From Sphingosinicella ginsenosidimutans (lineage in GTDB: Bacteria > Pseudomonadota > Alphaproteobacteria > Sphingomonadales > Sphingomonadaceae), in the NCBI RefSeq assembly GCF_007995055.1, contig NZ_VOQQ01000001.1:248001-312000 (forward strand): 64,000 nucleotides of DNA. Reading direction: 5' to 3'. Position numbers and translations under genes: made by a program. This document shows positions 29,001-37,145 of the stretch, piece after piece. The notes under the pieces were generated by a model. It searched no databases and was not told the DNA's origin. It was given only the letters and a program-made list of their open reading frames with translations. Numbering within the stretch: position 1 is the first letter of the stretch; each line of letters opens with the position of its first letter.

Positions 29001-30216
29001 CGCTGGCGCGGACATCGTCGAGCCCCGTGGAATCAAAGGCAATGTGGGGCGAGGTGATCCGATAGATGAAGTCCGCGGTCCCGAGCGGCCCGTTGAGGAT
29101 CGCGGTGGCGCGGATGTCGCGTCCGCTCATGTTCGGGAAGAGCGCCTTGGGCTGGACGAGCTGGGCCGCGATTTCGAAGCCGTCGAACCGGCTCGTGCCC
29201 AGATCGACCACACCGCGCGTCTCGATCCGCAGCGCGGGCGAGCGAAGCGAAATCCGTGAATCCAGCCGGCGATCCGCCAGCGTGCCATTGGCGGCGATCT
29301 GGACCCGGGGCGCCGCCAGCCGCTGGACCTTGCCCTGGACGAACGGCCCGGGTTCGGCCCAGCCGGTGAGGCCGAAATGGCCATGATCCATGCCGAGCCT
29401 GAGATCGGCGGCCCGGCGGCCCGAAACGTCGAGCTCGGCGGTGCCGGCCCAGCGCGACCAGCTTCCCTGTCCGCCGATGTCGAGCCGGATCGGCCGCTTC
29501 GTGCCAAGCAGCCCGCCGATCGCGCCGTCGGCCGGCGCGCGCACATGCGCGTCGATGTCGAACCGGTCGCGATCGGGCTCGGCGTCGAGCCGCAGCGACA
29601 GCCGGTCGCCGCCGCCCTGGACCCGCGCGTCGAGGCCGATCAGCGCGCGGCCCCGCCGGATCTCCGCCTCGCCCCTGACCGAGGCGACCCGCGCCGTGCC
29701 CGTTACCGGCGCATCGAGGCGCAGCTGCCGGACGGCAAGGCGGCCGACATGAATGTCGAAGCCGGGCAGGATCGGGCCGGGCTGCTCGGAGGGAACCAGC
29801 CTCGGCAGGCGATGGAGCGTGACGATATCGGCATCGAGCGAATGGACCTGGAGCCGGTTCCACAGATAGTCGATCGGCCGCCAGTCCATGTCTATCGCCG
29901 GGGATTCGGCGAACAGGCCCTGCGGATCGTAGACCCGCACATCTTTCAGCTGCACGCGTCGCCAGATCGATCCATCGATCCGGCCGATGCGGATTCGCAG
30001 GCCCGATTTCGGCGCGATCGCAGCGATCCGATCGACGATCAGGCGGTGCCCGGGATCGGTATCGAGAAAGGCCATGCCCGCGGCGACCAGCGCGGCGAGG
30101 ACGAGCGCGACGACCACCACGCCCTTGGCGATGCGAGAGGCCCAGGCGCCGAGCGCGCCGCGCCGCCGTGGCGGAACGGCCTCCTCTTGGGGTGCGAGCG
30201 ATTCGTCTTGCGCCAT
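26017..30216 (-). CDS. tamB: Translocation and assembly module inner-membrane protein TamB
   Basis: 1399 residues. A cytoplasmic N-terminus and one membrane anchor (GVVVVALVLAALVAAGMAFL about 33-52) precede about 1,000 residues of repetitive beta-strand sequence, then the conserved C-terminal DUF490/TamB domain (GTIVFDGSSPINPQLDIAAE, DELLSRILFGTSITNLSAPE, GIGLDRLRILP) ending in RVSRDY. Works with TamA in outer-membrane protein or lipid transport across the periplasm. The start follows the tamA stop with no gap. Confidence 0.95.
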   Translation of the reverse strand: MAQDESLAPQEEAVPPRRRGALGAWASRIAKGVVVVALVLAALVAAGMAFLDTDPGHRLIVDRIAAIAPKSGLRIRIGRIDGSIWRRVQLKDVRVYDPQGLFAESPAIDMDWRPIDYLWNRLQVHSLDADIVTLHRLPRLVPSEQPGPILPGFDIHVGRLAVRQLRLDAPVTGTARVASVRGEAEIRRGRALIGLDARVQGGGDRLSLRLDAEPDRDRFDIDAHVRAPADGAIGGLLGTKRPIRLDIGGQGSWSRWAGTAELDVSGRRAADLRLGMDHGHFGLTGWAEPGPFVQGKVQRLAAPRVQIAANGTLADRRLDSRISLRSPALRIETRGVVDLGTSRFDGFEIAAQLVQPKALFPNMSGRDIRATAILNGPLGTADFIYRITSPHIAFDSTGLDDVRASGRGTLSAWPVTVPIEVTARRVTGVGEVAGGILGNLRVAGRLLVSPDRVTGDGLAFTSDRLRGTIGLVLDLRTGLYAVAINGGLQRYLIPGLGIVDLLADLRVTPGQGGAMLSGQARAWVRRLDNGFIASLTGGLPRLEADIARGPDGIIRFSNLRLASPKLALAGRGLYRANGSLLFEGAGHHADYGAFRATIDGPLSRPRVSLRLDNPLPSAGLRDVTLNLEPNTAGFTWTAEGASMLGPFSGAGAILLPAGGNATIQIAALNVSGTRVTGSLQIVTGGVAGTLELTGGGLTGRLVLQPVASGQSIAFNLTARDASFAGPPPILIRRGQAQGVVILGGAGTSIEAQVQLRGMSRGTLSLGRLDATASLRAGRGRITARVAGSRGQDFALNLAADVTPGRYSITGSGTLDGRPLRLTSPAVLSSTPAGWRLERSSFTFAGGGASLSGMIGSRVELDADLNAMPLSVLDIAVPDLGLGGVASGHVSYRSAGGGALPSAEVMLRVRGLTRSGLVLTSRPVDIGLNARIAGGNAAVRAIAVSEGQTIGRAQARITGMGGGGNFVDQLTRAPMQAQIRYAGPADTLWRLTGIELLDLTGPVALGADMSGSINRPTINGTVRAQGARLESAVTGMVITNLNAAGRFNGSRLQLEQFQGATADNGVISGSGGFDFGAANGVGIDLNLHAQNAQLLNRDDIRTSVTGDIAIRSDGDGGSISGRVQVTQGRFRLGAMNAAAQIPQLNVRERGPRDDEPVVVKRLSPWTLDLDVVRPSRLTVTGLGMNSLWSVELHVGGTVTDPAMRGEARLVRGSYDFAGRRFDLTRGTIVFDGSSPINPQLDIAAEARIPGINATIHVTGSSEHPEISFTSTPAMPQDELLSRILFGTSITNLSAPEALQLASAVAALNDPRGGLDPINALRRGIGLDRLRILPADVTQGIGTQIAAGKYLGRRVYVELVTDGRGYSATSVEYQITRWLSLLGTVSTIGRQSVNVRVSRDY

Positions 30217-32373
30217 CTAGAACGCCTGCCCCAGCGACACGTAGACGGCGATGCGCGGATCGCCGGGCTGGCGATTGAGCGGCGTGCCGACGTCGATGCG
30301 GATCGGCCCGAAGCTGGAATAATAACGTGCGCCGAGGCCCGCGCCGAGCTGAAGATCGTTGAATCTGGGCAGGCCGGAGGTGGAAATGTTGCCGGCATCG
30401 AGGAACGGCACGATCCCGAAATTGCCGAAGCGGATGCGCGCTTCGATCGAGAATTCGGCAAGGCTGCGCCCGCCGATCGGATCGTCGAACACTGGGTCGC
30501 GCGGCCCGATCGCCTGATAGCCATAGCCGCGCACCGATCCGCCGCCACCCGCATAGAAGCGCCGCGACGGCGCGATCTGGTCGCGGTTCGCGCCGACGAT
30601 CGTGCCGAGACGGGTCCGCGCCGCCAGGACGATCCGCTCGCTCAGCGGCTGATAGACGCTGGCGTCGAATTGGGCGCGAACGTAGGTGAAGGCGCCGGAC
30701 TGGAGCGACACTTCGGGCGAAATGTGTGTCGACAGCCTGAAGCCGCGGGTCGGATCGAGAAGGTCGTCGGTGCCGTCATAGCCAAGCGAGAGCGGCAGCG
30801 CGGCGATGAAGAAGGTGCGGTCGCGGATCGTGCCGGTGTCGATATCGACGTCGCGCTCGTCGGACGCCAGCAGCTCGGCGCCCACGGACCAGGTCCAGGT
30901 CTTTTGCCAGATGATGTTGGACTGCCGCTCGATCCCGCCGGTCAGCGTGAAGGTCCGCGCGTTGAAGCCGGGGCGATCGAGGTGCGAGGCGGCGATCTGC
31001 GCGTTCAGCACCTGATCGCGAACGTGCCAGTTGTTCTGTCTCAGGATCGCCGAGAGCGTCTGCTCGCGCGTGCCGAGCACGCCGCGAAGCGTCACCGCGC
31101 CCTCGGGCGAGATCAGGTTGCGATGCTGCCAGCTCGCCTCGAGCCGGAAGCCTTCGCCGGTGCCGTAGCCGGCCTCCCCCGCGATCGTGTGGACAGGTGC
31201 GGGCTGCATCCGGACGTGCAGATCCACGAGATCGCTGTTCGGCTCCGCGACCGTGCGGATGTTGACGGAGGAGACGAGGCCGGTCTGGACCAGGGCCTGG
31301 CGGAGATCGTCGACGCGCGAGGCCTGATATTGCTCGCCCTGTTCGAAGCGGGCGATATCCTCGACATGGCCGGCGCTGAACACCGGCGTGCCTTCGATCA
31401 CCACCCGCCCGAACCGACGCACGCCTGCCGGATGGACCGAAAGCGTCAGCACCGCGGTGCGCGTCTCGTGATCGACCAGCACGTCCGGCTCGCCAACTTC
31501 GGCGAAGGCATAGCCCCGCCGGCCAAGCTCCCCGCGCAGCGCAGCCAGCGCGGCTTCGACCTTGCCCGCGTCGACCGGCTCCTGCGCGTTGATGTTGAAC
31601 GCAGCGCGAAGCGGCGGCTCGTCGGTGTCCCTGGCCTCTTCCAGGCCCGGCAGCCGGACCTCGGCGTAGCGATAGATGGGCCCCCGCCTCGCACGCAACG
31701 TCACCGTCACCTGATTGTCCTCGCCCGACGACACGCGCGTGAACACGCTTGCATCATAATAGCCGCGCGATCGCAGGATCTGGCTCAGCAGCTCGGCATC
31801 GGACCGCGCGCGGCGATCGATCTGCGCGGCATTGGCCGGATCGCCCTTATATTCCTCCAGCGTGGACAGCGCCTTGAACTGGTCTTCGATGCCGTCGCTC
31901 TCCGCATCGTCGAGACCGGCGATCCGCCAGACATAGCGATGCGCCTCGGCGGCATCCGACACCTGCGCCCCGGCGGGCGCCGGCGCCGGCGCGGCGCCCG
32001 GCGCCCCAGCCTGGGCCCCAGCCTCAGCCTCTCCGGCGGGCGCGGCCGATTCGCCGGGGGCGGTCGTTTCCGATTCCGGCACGCCGGGCGGGGTGGCCGG
32101 GACGTTCTGGTCCGGCTGGTTCATGTCGGGCCATTCGACGTCCATGCCCGGCCATGAATCGAGCGGCGCCGAAGGATCGAGCTCGCCCGGCTCCAGGGGT
32201 GGCAGCGACGTCTGGGGCTGGGCCTGCTGCGACGGCACAGGGGGCGGCGCCTCTCCCGCAGCTTTCGTGTCACCGGCCGCGCCCGCCTGGGCCCGGGCTT
32301 CGGATGCGAGCAGGATGAGGGCGATAGCGGCCGACAGGGCCGCCGCACGGCGCCCCGCGACGGCGTTCATCAT
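30217..32373 (-). CDS. tamA: Outer-membrane assembly protein TamA (Omp85 family)
   Basis: 718 residues. Signal peptide (AALSAAIALILLASEARAQA), then about 110 residues of low-complexity Ala/Pro/Glu-rich sequence, POTRA domains from about 150 to 400, and a 16-strand barrel with FRLEASWQHRNLISPEGAVT, YAGGGGSVRGYGYQAIGPRD (Omp85 VRGY motif) and a C-terminal Phe (VSLGQAF). It is longer than typical TamA because of the N-terminal extension. Upstream gene of the tamA-tamB-MFS operon. Confidence 0.95.
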   Translation of the reverse strand: MMNAVAGRRAAALSAAIALILLASEARAQAGAAGDTKAAGEAPPPVPSQQAQPQTSLPPLEPGELDPSAPLDSWPGMDVEWPDMNQPDQNVPATPPGVPESETTAPGESAAPAGEAEAGAQAGAPGAAPAPAPAGAQVSDAAEAHRYVWRIAGLDDAESDGIEDQFKALSTLEEYKGDPANAAQIDRRARSDAELLSQILRSRGYYDASVFTRVSSGEDNQVTVTLRARRGPIYRYAEVRLPGLEEARDTDEPPLRAAFNINAQEPVDAGKVEAALAALRGELGRRGYAFAEVGEPDVLVDHETRTAVLTLSVHPAGVRRFGRVVIEGTPVFSAGHVEDIARFEQGEQYQASRVDDLRQALVQTGLVSSVNIRTVAEPNSDLVDLHVRMQPAPVHTIAGEAGYGTGEGFRLEASWQHRNLISPEGAVTLRGVLGTREQTLSAILRQNNWHVRDQVLNAQIAASHLDRPGFNARTFTLTGGIERQSNIIWQKTWTWSVGAELLASDERDVDIDTGTIRDRTFFIAALPLSLGYDGTDDLLDPTRGFRLSTHISPEVSLQSGAFTYVRAQFDASVYQPLSERIVLAARTRLGTIVGANRDQIAPSRRFYAGGGGSVRGYGYQAIGPRDPVFDDPIGGRSLAEFSIEARIRFGNFGIVPFLDAGNISTSGLPRFNDLQLGAGLGARYYSSFGPIRIDVGTPLNRQPGDPRIAVYVSLGQAF

Positions 32374-32488
32374 GGCGAGCGAAAGTAGCCGCGCCGCGTG
32401 AACCGCGCCAGAGTCTCAATTTTCCGGGTGGTTGGAGCCCAAACGCCCGTTGCGCGTTGTTAGCCCCTCCTTTGCCGCCGCGGGCGCC

Positions 32489-32713
32489 TCAGTGAAGCGA
32501 GTGGCCGTGCGGGCCGGCGGTGAGGAGGAGGATCATCCGCTCGATCTGCCGCCACCGACAGAAATGGACGACATTGCCGACATCCCGGCTACGATCGGCG
32601 CGCGCCGCCGCCTCGTCAGCGGCGTGAATCCCGAACCGCGCGATCAGATCGGCCGCGTCGGCTGCCGCCCCGCGGTCCGGAAGATGGACGTGCTCCTGCA
32701 CCGCTTTCCCCAT
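32489..32713 (-). CDS. Small basic hypothetical protein
   Basis: 74 residues from the ATG at 32711-32713. The core ARFGIHAADEAAARADRSRD and GNVVHFCRWRQIERMILLL looks like short sphingomonad proteins of unknown function. No domain recognised, no membrane segment. The ribosome site is weak (AAGAAAAA) and a longer start upstream is possible. Confidence 0.5.
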   Translation of the reverse strand: MGKAVQEHVHLPDRGAAADAADLIARFGIHAADEAAARADRSRDVGNVVHFCRWRQIERMILLLTAGPHGHSLH

Positions 32714-32830
32714 TTTTTCTTGTTGGGCAAATCGTTTAGGGGCGGTGGCTTTCCAAATGACCGACGTTGATCGTGAATTGCCCGTAAACCAAGGCTGGCC
32801 CGACCGGCCAGGCCGTGCCAAGGGCGGGCG

Positions 32831-33004
32831 ATGAACGACCGACCTTCCGTCCCCCGCGCTGGCGGCGCCCTGCTCTTCGGCGCGATCATGATCGGCACGA
32901 TCGCCGGCGCCTCTGTCGGCGCGCTCAGCACCGGCATGTTCGCCGGCTTCGCGATCGGCCTCCTCCTGCTCGGCCTCGTCTGGCTGCTCGATCGCCGCCG
33001 CTGA
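32831..33004 (+). CDS. Small membrane protein (57 residues)
   Basis: Starts with ATG (MNDRPSVPRAGG) after GGGCG-rich sequence and holds one or two hydrophobic helices: LLFGAIMIGTIAGASVGAL and MFAGFAIGLLLLGLVWLL, then DRRR. A two-helix membrane hairpin with a basic C-terminus is likely. Third-codon GC is as high as in neighbours, supporting coding. Function unknown; it ends 17 bases before the convergent hydroxylase gene. Confidence 0.65.
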   Translation: MNDRPSVPRAGGALLFGAIMIGTIAGASVGALSTGMFAGFAIGLLLLGLVWLLDRRR

Positions 33005-33021
33005 GCCGCGCGGCCGCAAGA

Positions 33022-33777
33022 TCAGGCGGCGCGCTCGAACTCCTGCATCGCCGTTTCCCAATGCCCGATCCGGGAGCGGGCGTCCTGGACGAAGTGCGAA
33101 TGGCGCACGCCGAACAGGAAGGTCTCGCCGGCCAGGCGGCCGAGCATTCCCACCGGGCGGCGGAACTGGATCAAGAGCACCGCGCGCAGCTCGTCCGTGT
33201 CGTTCCACACCTCATGCTCGAACGTGTCGTCGAAGACGAGCGTGCGCCCCTCTTCCCAGACGAGGTTGTTGTCGACCACCTCCATCCGGCACGCCTCGCG
33301 CCGTTTCGGCACGACGAGGCCCAGATGGGCGGTGAGGATCGCCTTGGTGACCCCGCGATGGCGCGGAATGTGGGCGCCGGGCTCCAGGATCGAGAAGAAG
33401 GCGCTGTTGAGCCCGGGAATGCGCTCCACCGCCGCCGCCGTCACCGGGCAGCGGGCGCAATTCTCCTCGACCTTGTACCCATAACCATGGAGGAAGAACG
33501 ACTTCCATTTGCCAGGCGGGGCGATCTTGCGATGATCGGGCGAGATGCTGGCCAGCGACGGGATCGCGTCGCGATGCGCGAGCACGGCCTGAAGCTCGCG
33601 CCGGATCTCGTCGGCCTGGGCTTCGAGCCCGGCGATCCAGTCGAACCGCTCCGGCTCGAACACGGGCTGATCGCCGACAAGCGAGGAACGGGCGACAATC
33701 GCGCTGACGCGATGCCGAAGCTTCTTGCCGAGCCGGTAGATCGGCTCAGGAACGCCAAGGGCAGGTTTGCTGGCCAC
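33022..33777 (-). CDS. Aspartyl/asparaginyl beta-hydroxylase family protein (LpxO-like)
   Basis: 251 residues from a GTG start preceded by GGAGG at 7 bases (an ATG 63 bases earlier is possible). The Fe(II)/2-oxoglutarate core is visible: AHIPRHRGVTKAILTAHLG with the first His, VFDDTFEHEVWNDTDELRAV with the second His and a 2-oxoglutarate-binding Arg. WKSFFLHGYGYKVEENC near the N-terminus is family-like. Members hydroxylate lipid A or protein side chains; the lipid option is likelier for a free-standing Gram-negative enzyme. Confidence 0.82.
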   Translation of the reverse strand: MASKPALGVPEPIYRLGKKLRHRVSAIVARSSLVGDQPVFEPERFDWIAGLEAQADEIRRELQAVLAHRDAIPSLASISPDHRKIAPPGKWKSFFLHGYGYKVEENCARCPVTAAAVERIPGLNSAFFSILEPGAHIPRHRGVTKAILTAHLGLVVPKRREACRMEVVDNNLVWEEGRTLVFDDTFEHEVWNDTDELRAVLLIQFRRPVGMLGRLAGETFLFGVRHSHFVQDARSRIGHWETAMQEFERAA

Positions 33778-33860
33778 AGATGTACCTCCGCTTCTCGCCC
33801 CCTGTGCCGGCCTATCTTGTGCGAAAACCGGCGCATTCAAGACATCGGCGGGTCGAAAAT

Positions 33861-34508
33861 TCAGCGGACCCGGCCCCCCTTCCAGACGACGCGCCCGACG
33901 ATGTCGATCGCTTGCGGATCGACCCTGCCCCAGGAGGGATAGGCCGGGTTGTCGCTGTGAACCGATACCATTCCGGCGGCCGGGCCAACGGCGCAGCGTT
34001 TCACCACCAGCGCATCGTCGATCCGCAACACATAGATGCCGTCGCGCAGCCGCTCGATCCCGTCGGCTCGATCGACGAGGATGTCATCGCCGTCCGCCAG
34101 CGTCGGCGCCATCGAATCGCCGGCGACGCGGATGATCGAAAGCTGGTCCGGCGCTCCCAGCGCCAGCCGCCGCAGCCACGCGCCGTCGAAGGCGACATGG
34201 GCGGCCGCCCGCTCGTCCACGGCGAAGGCGCCCGCCCCGGCCGCCGCGCCCACATCGAGGCGCGGCACCGGGACCAGCCGGGGACCCGGGGCGGCCCCCT
34301 CCGGCCCGCCGAGCACTGCCTCTTCGACTCCGAAATAACGGGCAAGCAGACGGCGGTCGCGCTCATCGAGCCGACGCGGCGTTCCCCGCTTGATATATTG
34401 CTGCACATAGGCCGGGTTGCGCCCGATCAGCCGCGACAGGCCGGCATAATCCTCGCCTTTCTCCTCGATCAGTCGTGCGAGCGCGGCCCGCGCCTCATCG
34501 TCGGTCAT
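33861..34508 (-). CDS. HTH repressor with S24 (LexA-like) peptidase domain
   Basis: 215 residues. N-terminal DNA-binding part about 1-65 (GEDYAGLSRLIGRNPAYVQQ, IKRGTPRRLDERD), then an S24 autopeptidase-like domain with Ser in VAGDSMAPTL (about 130) and Lys in ALVVKRC (about 167), both needed for self-cleavage. Similar to phage-type CI/LexA regulators or stand-alone stress repressors. Divergent from two small genes; the AT-rich gap holds three TAGGA-type half sites, probably its own operator. Confidence 0.87.
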   Translation of the reverse strand: MTDDEARAALARLIEEKGEDYAGLSRLIGRNPAYVQQYIKRGTPRRLDERDRRLLARYFGVEEAVLGGPEGAAPGPRLVPVPRLDVGAAAGAGAFAVDERAAAHVAFDGAWLRRLALGAPDQLSIIRVAGDSMAPTLADGDDILVDRADGIERLRDGIYVLRIDDALVVKRCAVGPAAGMVSVHSDNPAYPSWGRVDPQAIDIVGRVVWKGGRVR

Positions 34509-34520
34509 GTTCCTCCATTA

Positions 34521-34555
34521 GTGATAGGATTTTTCCTAGACAAGTAGGAAATCAC
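34521..34555. promoter_or_regulatory. Repeat-rich operator upstream of the S24 repressor
   Basis: Three half sites lie within 25 bases: TAGGA (34525-34529), TCCTA (34534-34538) and TAGGA (34545-34549). The first two form TAGGA-TTTT-TCCTA. The block is framed by GTGAT (34521-34525) and ATCAC (34551-34555), themselves inverted. It begins 13 bases before the repressor start codon, ideal for autorepression. Confidence 0.55.
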
Positions 34556-34602
34556 CTTTGAAAATGGAACATATCACGAACATTCGAGTCGGAGGCCATT
34601 CC

Positions 34603-34785
34603 ATGAACCTGCTCTGGCGCATCGAGCGCTATCTCAATGCGACCGCGACCCCGCCGGCCCGATTCGGACGGGATGCGGCGCACGACCCGCGTTTCGTGTT
34701 CGATCTCCGCAACGGCCGCACGCCGCGCCCGGAGACCGAAGCGCGGATTGCCGCCTGGCTCGATGCCCGCGAGGCGGGCCGATGA
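34603..34785 (+). CDS. Small hypothetical protein
   Basis: 60 residues from the ATG at 34603, chosen because GGAGG lies 7 bases upstream; in-frame starts at 34558 and 34564 exist. Sequence LLWRIERYLNATATPPARFG, DPRFVFDLRNGRTPRPETEA and AAWLDAREAGR looks like short sphingomonad proteins with a winged or HTH-like fold that accompany XRE/S24 regulators. Divergent from the S24 repressor and overlaps the next gene by 4 bases. Confidence 0.7.
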   Translation: MNLLWRIERYLNATATPPARFGRDAAHDPRFVFDLRNGRTPRPETEARIAAWLDAREAGR

Positions 34786-35096
34786 GCCGCACCGCGGGGG
34801 AACGCCTTGCCCGCGCGCTCGTCGCCCCGATCGCCGCCTTCGACTGCATCGCGTCCGTCGAGACCGATAGCCGCCGCTGGGCGAGCGTCACCTTCACGGG
34901 CGAGCAGCACAGCCTCGCGATTCGCCTGTCGGGCCCCGACGCCGGCGCGGCGGCGGACGCCCTGCTCGACGGCATCGAGGAGCGGGAGTTCGCGCTTCCG
35001 GGCCATATCGTCATCAGCATCGCCGCCGCCGGGCGCGCGCAGACGGACAGCGCCATCGGCGTGGAGCTGGAGGCGCTGACGATCGAAGCTGACTAG
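34782..35096 (+). CDS. Hypothetical protein coupled to the small gene upstream
   Basis: 104 residues, no recognised domain. The layout is an alpha helix (SRTAGERLARALVAPIAAFD) followed by strands (WASVTFTGEQHSLAIRLSG, HIVISIAAAGR, AIGVELEALTIEAD), compact and soluble. ATGA overlap with the 60-residue gene implies translational coupling. Probably controlled by the divergent S24 repressor. Confidence 0.65.
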   Translation: MSRTAGERLARALVAPIAAFDCIASVETDSRRWASVTFTGEQHSLAIRLSGPDAGAAADALLDGIEEREFALPGHIVISIAAAGRAQTDSAIGVELEALTIEAD

Positions 35097-35142
35097 TGGC
35101 GGCCCCGGGGCTTCCCGATTCGAGCTGACCGCCCGCCGGAGA

Positions 35143-35865
35143 TCAATGCGCGGCCTGCTCGCGGCGCATGGCGGCAAGCCGCTGCAGATTTTCGATGGCA
35201 CCGGCAAGCCGGTCGTCCGACAGGCCCGGAAAGACCTGGGGCTCCGGCGCGGCCGCCGAGGCTTGAGGCGCAGTCCGCGCGGCCCGAACGGCGAGTCCCC
35301 GCTCCAGCCGCGCCATCAGATCGGCGAGCGAGTCCTGGCGGCTGACCGGCTCAGGCGCGAACGCGGCCGGCGATGCCGCTGCCGGCTCCTCCGCAGAGGC
35401 CGATTGGGCCTCCTCGACGACCGGCTCGCAGGCCGGCGGCGCAAGAGGCGCTTCCGGCGGGGCAGGCTCGCCGAGATCGCGGATCGCCGAGATCGGCGGG
35501 CGCGGTGGTGCGTCGGGGTGGAGATCGCGGCGGCGCAGGCGGGGCGCCTCCGGCTCGGGCGCGAGGACCGGTGCCGCGCGAACGGGCCGCGCCGTCAGTC
35601 TGTCGATCGCGCGCAGCAACAGGAAAGCGAGCGCGAAGGTCGCCGCGCCTCCGGTGACGCCGATCGCGAGACGCGCCTTGAGGCCCAGCGGCGGCGCGGC
35701 CGCATGGATGAATGATGGCAGCCCGGTCGCCGCGACCAGCCGGTCGACCAGATCGTCCGGGGCCGCGAAGGCGACGAAGAGGATTGCGAGGCCGGCAAGC
35801 GCGGGCACCGCGACGTCGATCAGCCGCTGCACGGAAGAAGCTGCGAAGGGCCGCGACGCCATCAT
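35143..35865 (-). CDS. Two-helix membrane protein with Pro/Ala-rich tail
   Basis: 240 residues. Hydrophobic helices at about 18-35 (VAVPALAGLAILFVAFAA) and 67-87 (AIGVTGGAATFALAFLLL), then about 130 residues of Pro/Ala/Glu-rich sequence and a short conserved end (LADLMARLERGLAVR, LSDDRLAGAIENLQRLAAMR). Function unknown. Its start overlaps the stop of the glycosyltransferase gene by 4 bases, so it belongs to the polysaccharide operon. Confidence 0.65.
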   Translation of the reverse strand: MMASRPFAASSVQRLIDVAVPALAGLAILFVAFAAPDDLVDRLVAATGLPSFIHAAAPPLGLKARLAIGVTGGAATFALAFLLLRAIDRLTARPVRAAPVLAPEPEAPRLRRRDLHPDAPPRPPISAIRDLGEPAPPEAPLAPPACEPVVEEAQSASAEEPAAASPAAFAPEPVSRQDSLADLMARLERGLAVRAARTAPQASAAAPEPQVFPGLSDDRLAGAIENLQRLAAMRREQAAH

Positions 35866-37064
35866 GAAGCCTTGCCGGTAAGTCTTTGGTAGACCGCGCG
35901 ATAGCGGGAAATGTTTGACGACCAGTTACGTTCGCGCTCGACGAACGCCCGGGCGGCGGCCCGGCGCTGCGGCCAGATCGCGCGATCCTCCAGCAGGCCG
36001 GCAAGCGCGTCGGCGAGCGCGTCGGGATCGTCCGGTGCGAACAGGGTGCCGGTGACTCCATCCTCGATCAGCTCGCGGTGGCCGCCGACGTTCGAAGCCG
36101 CGACCAGCTTGAGCTGTGCCATCGCCTCCAGCGGCTTCAGCGGCGTGACCAATTCGGTCAGCCGCATCGCCTTGCGCGGATAAGCGAGCACGTCGACGAG
36201 CGCATAATAGCGCTCGACCTCCTGATGCGGCACACGCCCCGTGAAATGAATGCGCCCCGCCGCCGACGATGCCGCCGCCTGGGCCTTCAGCGCCGCCTCC
36301 ATCGGCCCGCCGCCGACCAGCAGCAGGTGCGCCGCCGGCCGCCGCGCGATCAGCCGCGGCATCGCTTCGATCAGATCGTCCAGCCCCTCATAATCGTAGA
36401 AGGAGCCGATGAAGCCGATCACCTCCGCACCCTCCAGCCCGATCTGGCGCGCAAAGGCCGGATCGGTGGCGATGGGATCGCCGAACAGCGCCATGTCGAC
36501 GCCGTTGGGCGAGACGAACAGCTTGTCGCCGGGGATCCCGCGCGCGATCAGGTCGCCGCGCAGACCCTCGCAGATCACCGCGACCGCATCTGCCCGCCGC
36601 GCCGCCCGCGTCTCCAGCCAGCGCGTCGCCCGATAACGGAGCGAGCCTTCGCGCCCCGTTCCGTTGCCGACCGCGGCATCCTCCCAGAAGGCGCGAATCT
36701 CGTAGACCAGGGGCAGGCCGTGCCGCCGCGCGACCGGCTGCGCCGCGAGCGCGGTCAGCACCGGCGAGTGGGCGTGAAGGATGTCGGGCCGCCATTCGCG
36801 CACCAGCGCCTCGATCCTGGCGCGCATCGCCCCCACCTCACGCCATTCGCCGATCGGCGCGCGCGCCGGCGGCGGCGCGGGCGTTCGATGAAAGACGATC
36901 CCGTCCACCACTTCCACGGCCGGCCCCGGCGCGCTGTGGCGCGGTCCGGTGAGGCAGCGCACGTCACATCCCAGCGACTGCTGCGCCTTCACGATCGCGC
37001 GGGTGCGGAAGGTATAGCCGCTGTGCATCGGCAGGCCGTGATCGAGAATATGGAGGATGCGCAT
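35862..37064 (-). CDS. GT4 glycosyltransferase, exosortase-A-system type
   Basis: 400 residues. MRILHILDHGLPMHSGYTFR is the characteristic start of the glycosyltransferases linked to exosortase A loci. DILHAHSPVLTALAA near 105, VICEGLRGDLIARG, VSPNGVDMALFG and the donor-site EXXXXXXXE region KPLEAMAQLKLVAASNVGGH near 318 complete the GT-B fold. Cytoplasmic, probably builds an exopolysaccharide repeat unit. I chose the ATG at 37062-37064. Confidence 0.87.
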   Translation of the reverse strand: MRILHILDHGLPMHSGYTFRTRAIVKAQQSLGCDVRCLTGPRHSAPGPAVEVVDGIVFHRTPAPPPARAPIGEWREVGAMRARIEALVREWRPDILHAHSPVLTALAAQPVARRHGLPLVYEIRAFWEDAAVGNGTGREGSLRYRATRWLETRAARRADAVAVICEGLRGDLIARGIPGDKLFVSPNGVDMALFGDPIATDPAFARQIGLEGAEVIGFIGSFYDYEGLDDLIEAMPRLIARRPAAHLLLVGGGPMEAALKAQAAASSAAGRIHFTGRVPHQEVERYYALVDVLAYPRKAMRLTELVTPLKPLEAMAQLKLVAASNVGGHRELIEDGVTGTLFAPDDPDALADALAGLLEDRAIWPQRRAAARAFVERERNWSSNISRYRAVYQRLTGKAS

Positions 37065-37145
37065 GGCGTGCCGCTTTGGCACGTTAAGCTTAAGAGGGTG
37101 TCAACCGGGCTGCGGCGTCAACCGCGATCCTGTATTCCGCAGGCC

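Noticed and set aside
26431..32157. Very long plus-strand open frames (over 900 codons) across 26.4-32.2 kb
   Set aside because: They are antisense to tamB and tamA, whose domains and signal peptide are clear; the plus-strand products are Arg/Asp/Glu-rich low-complexity sequence caused by high GC.
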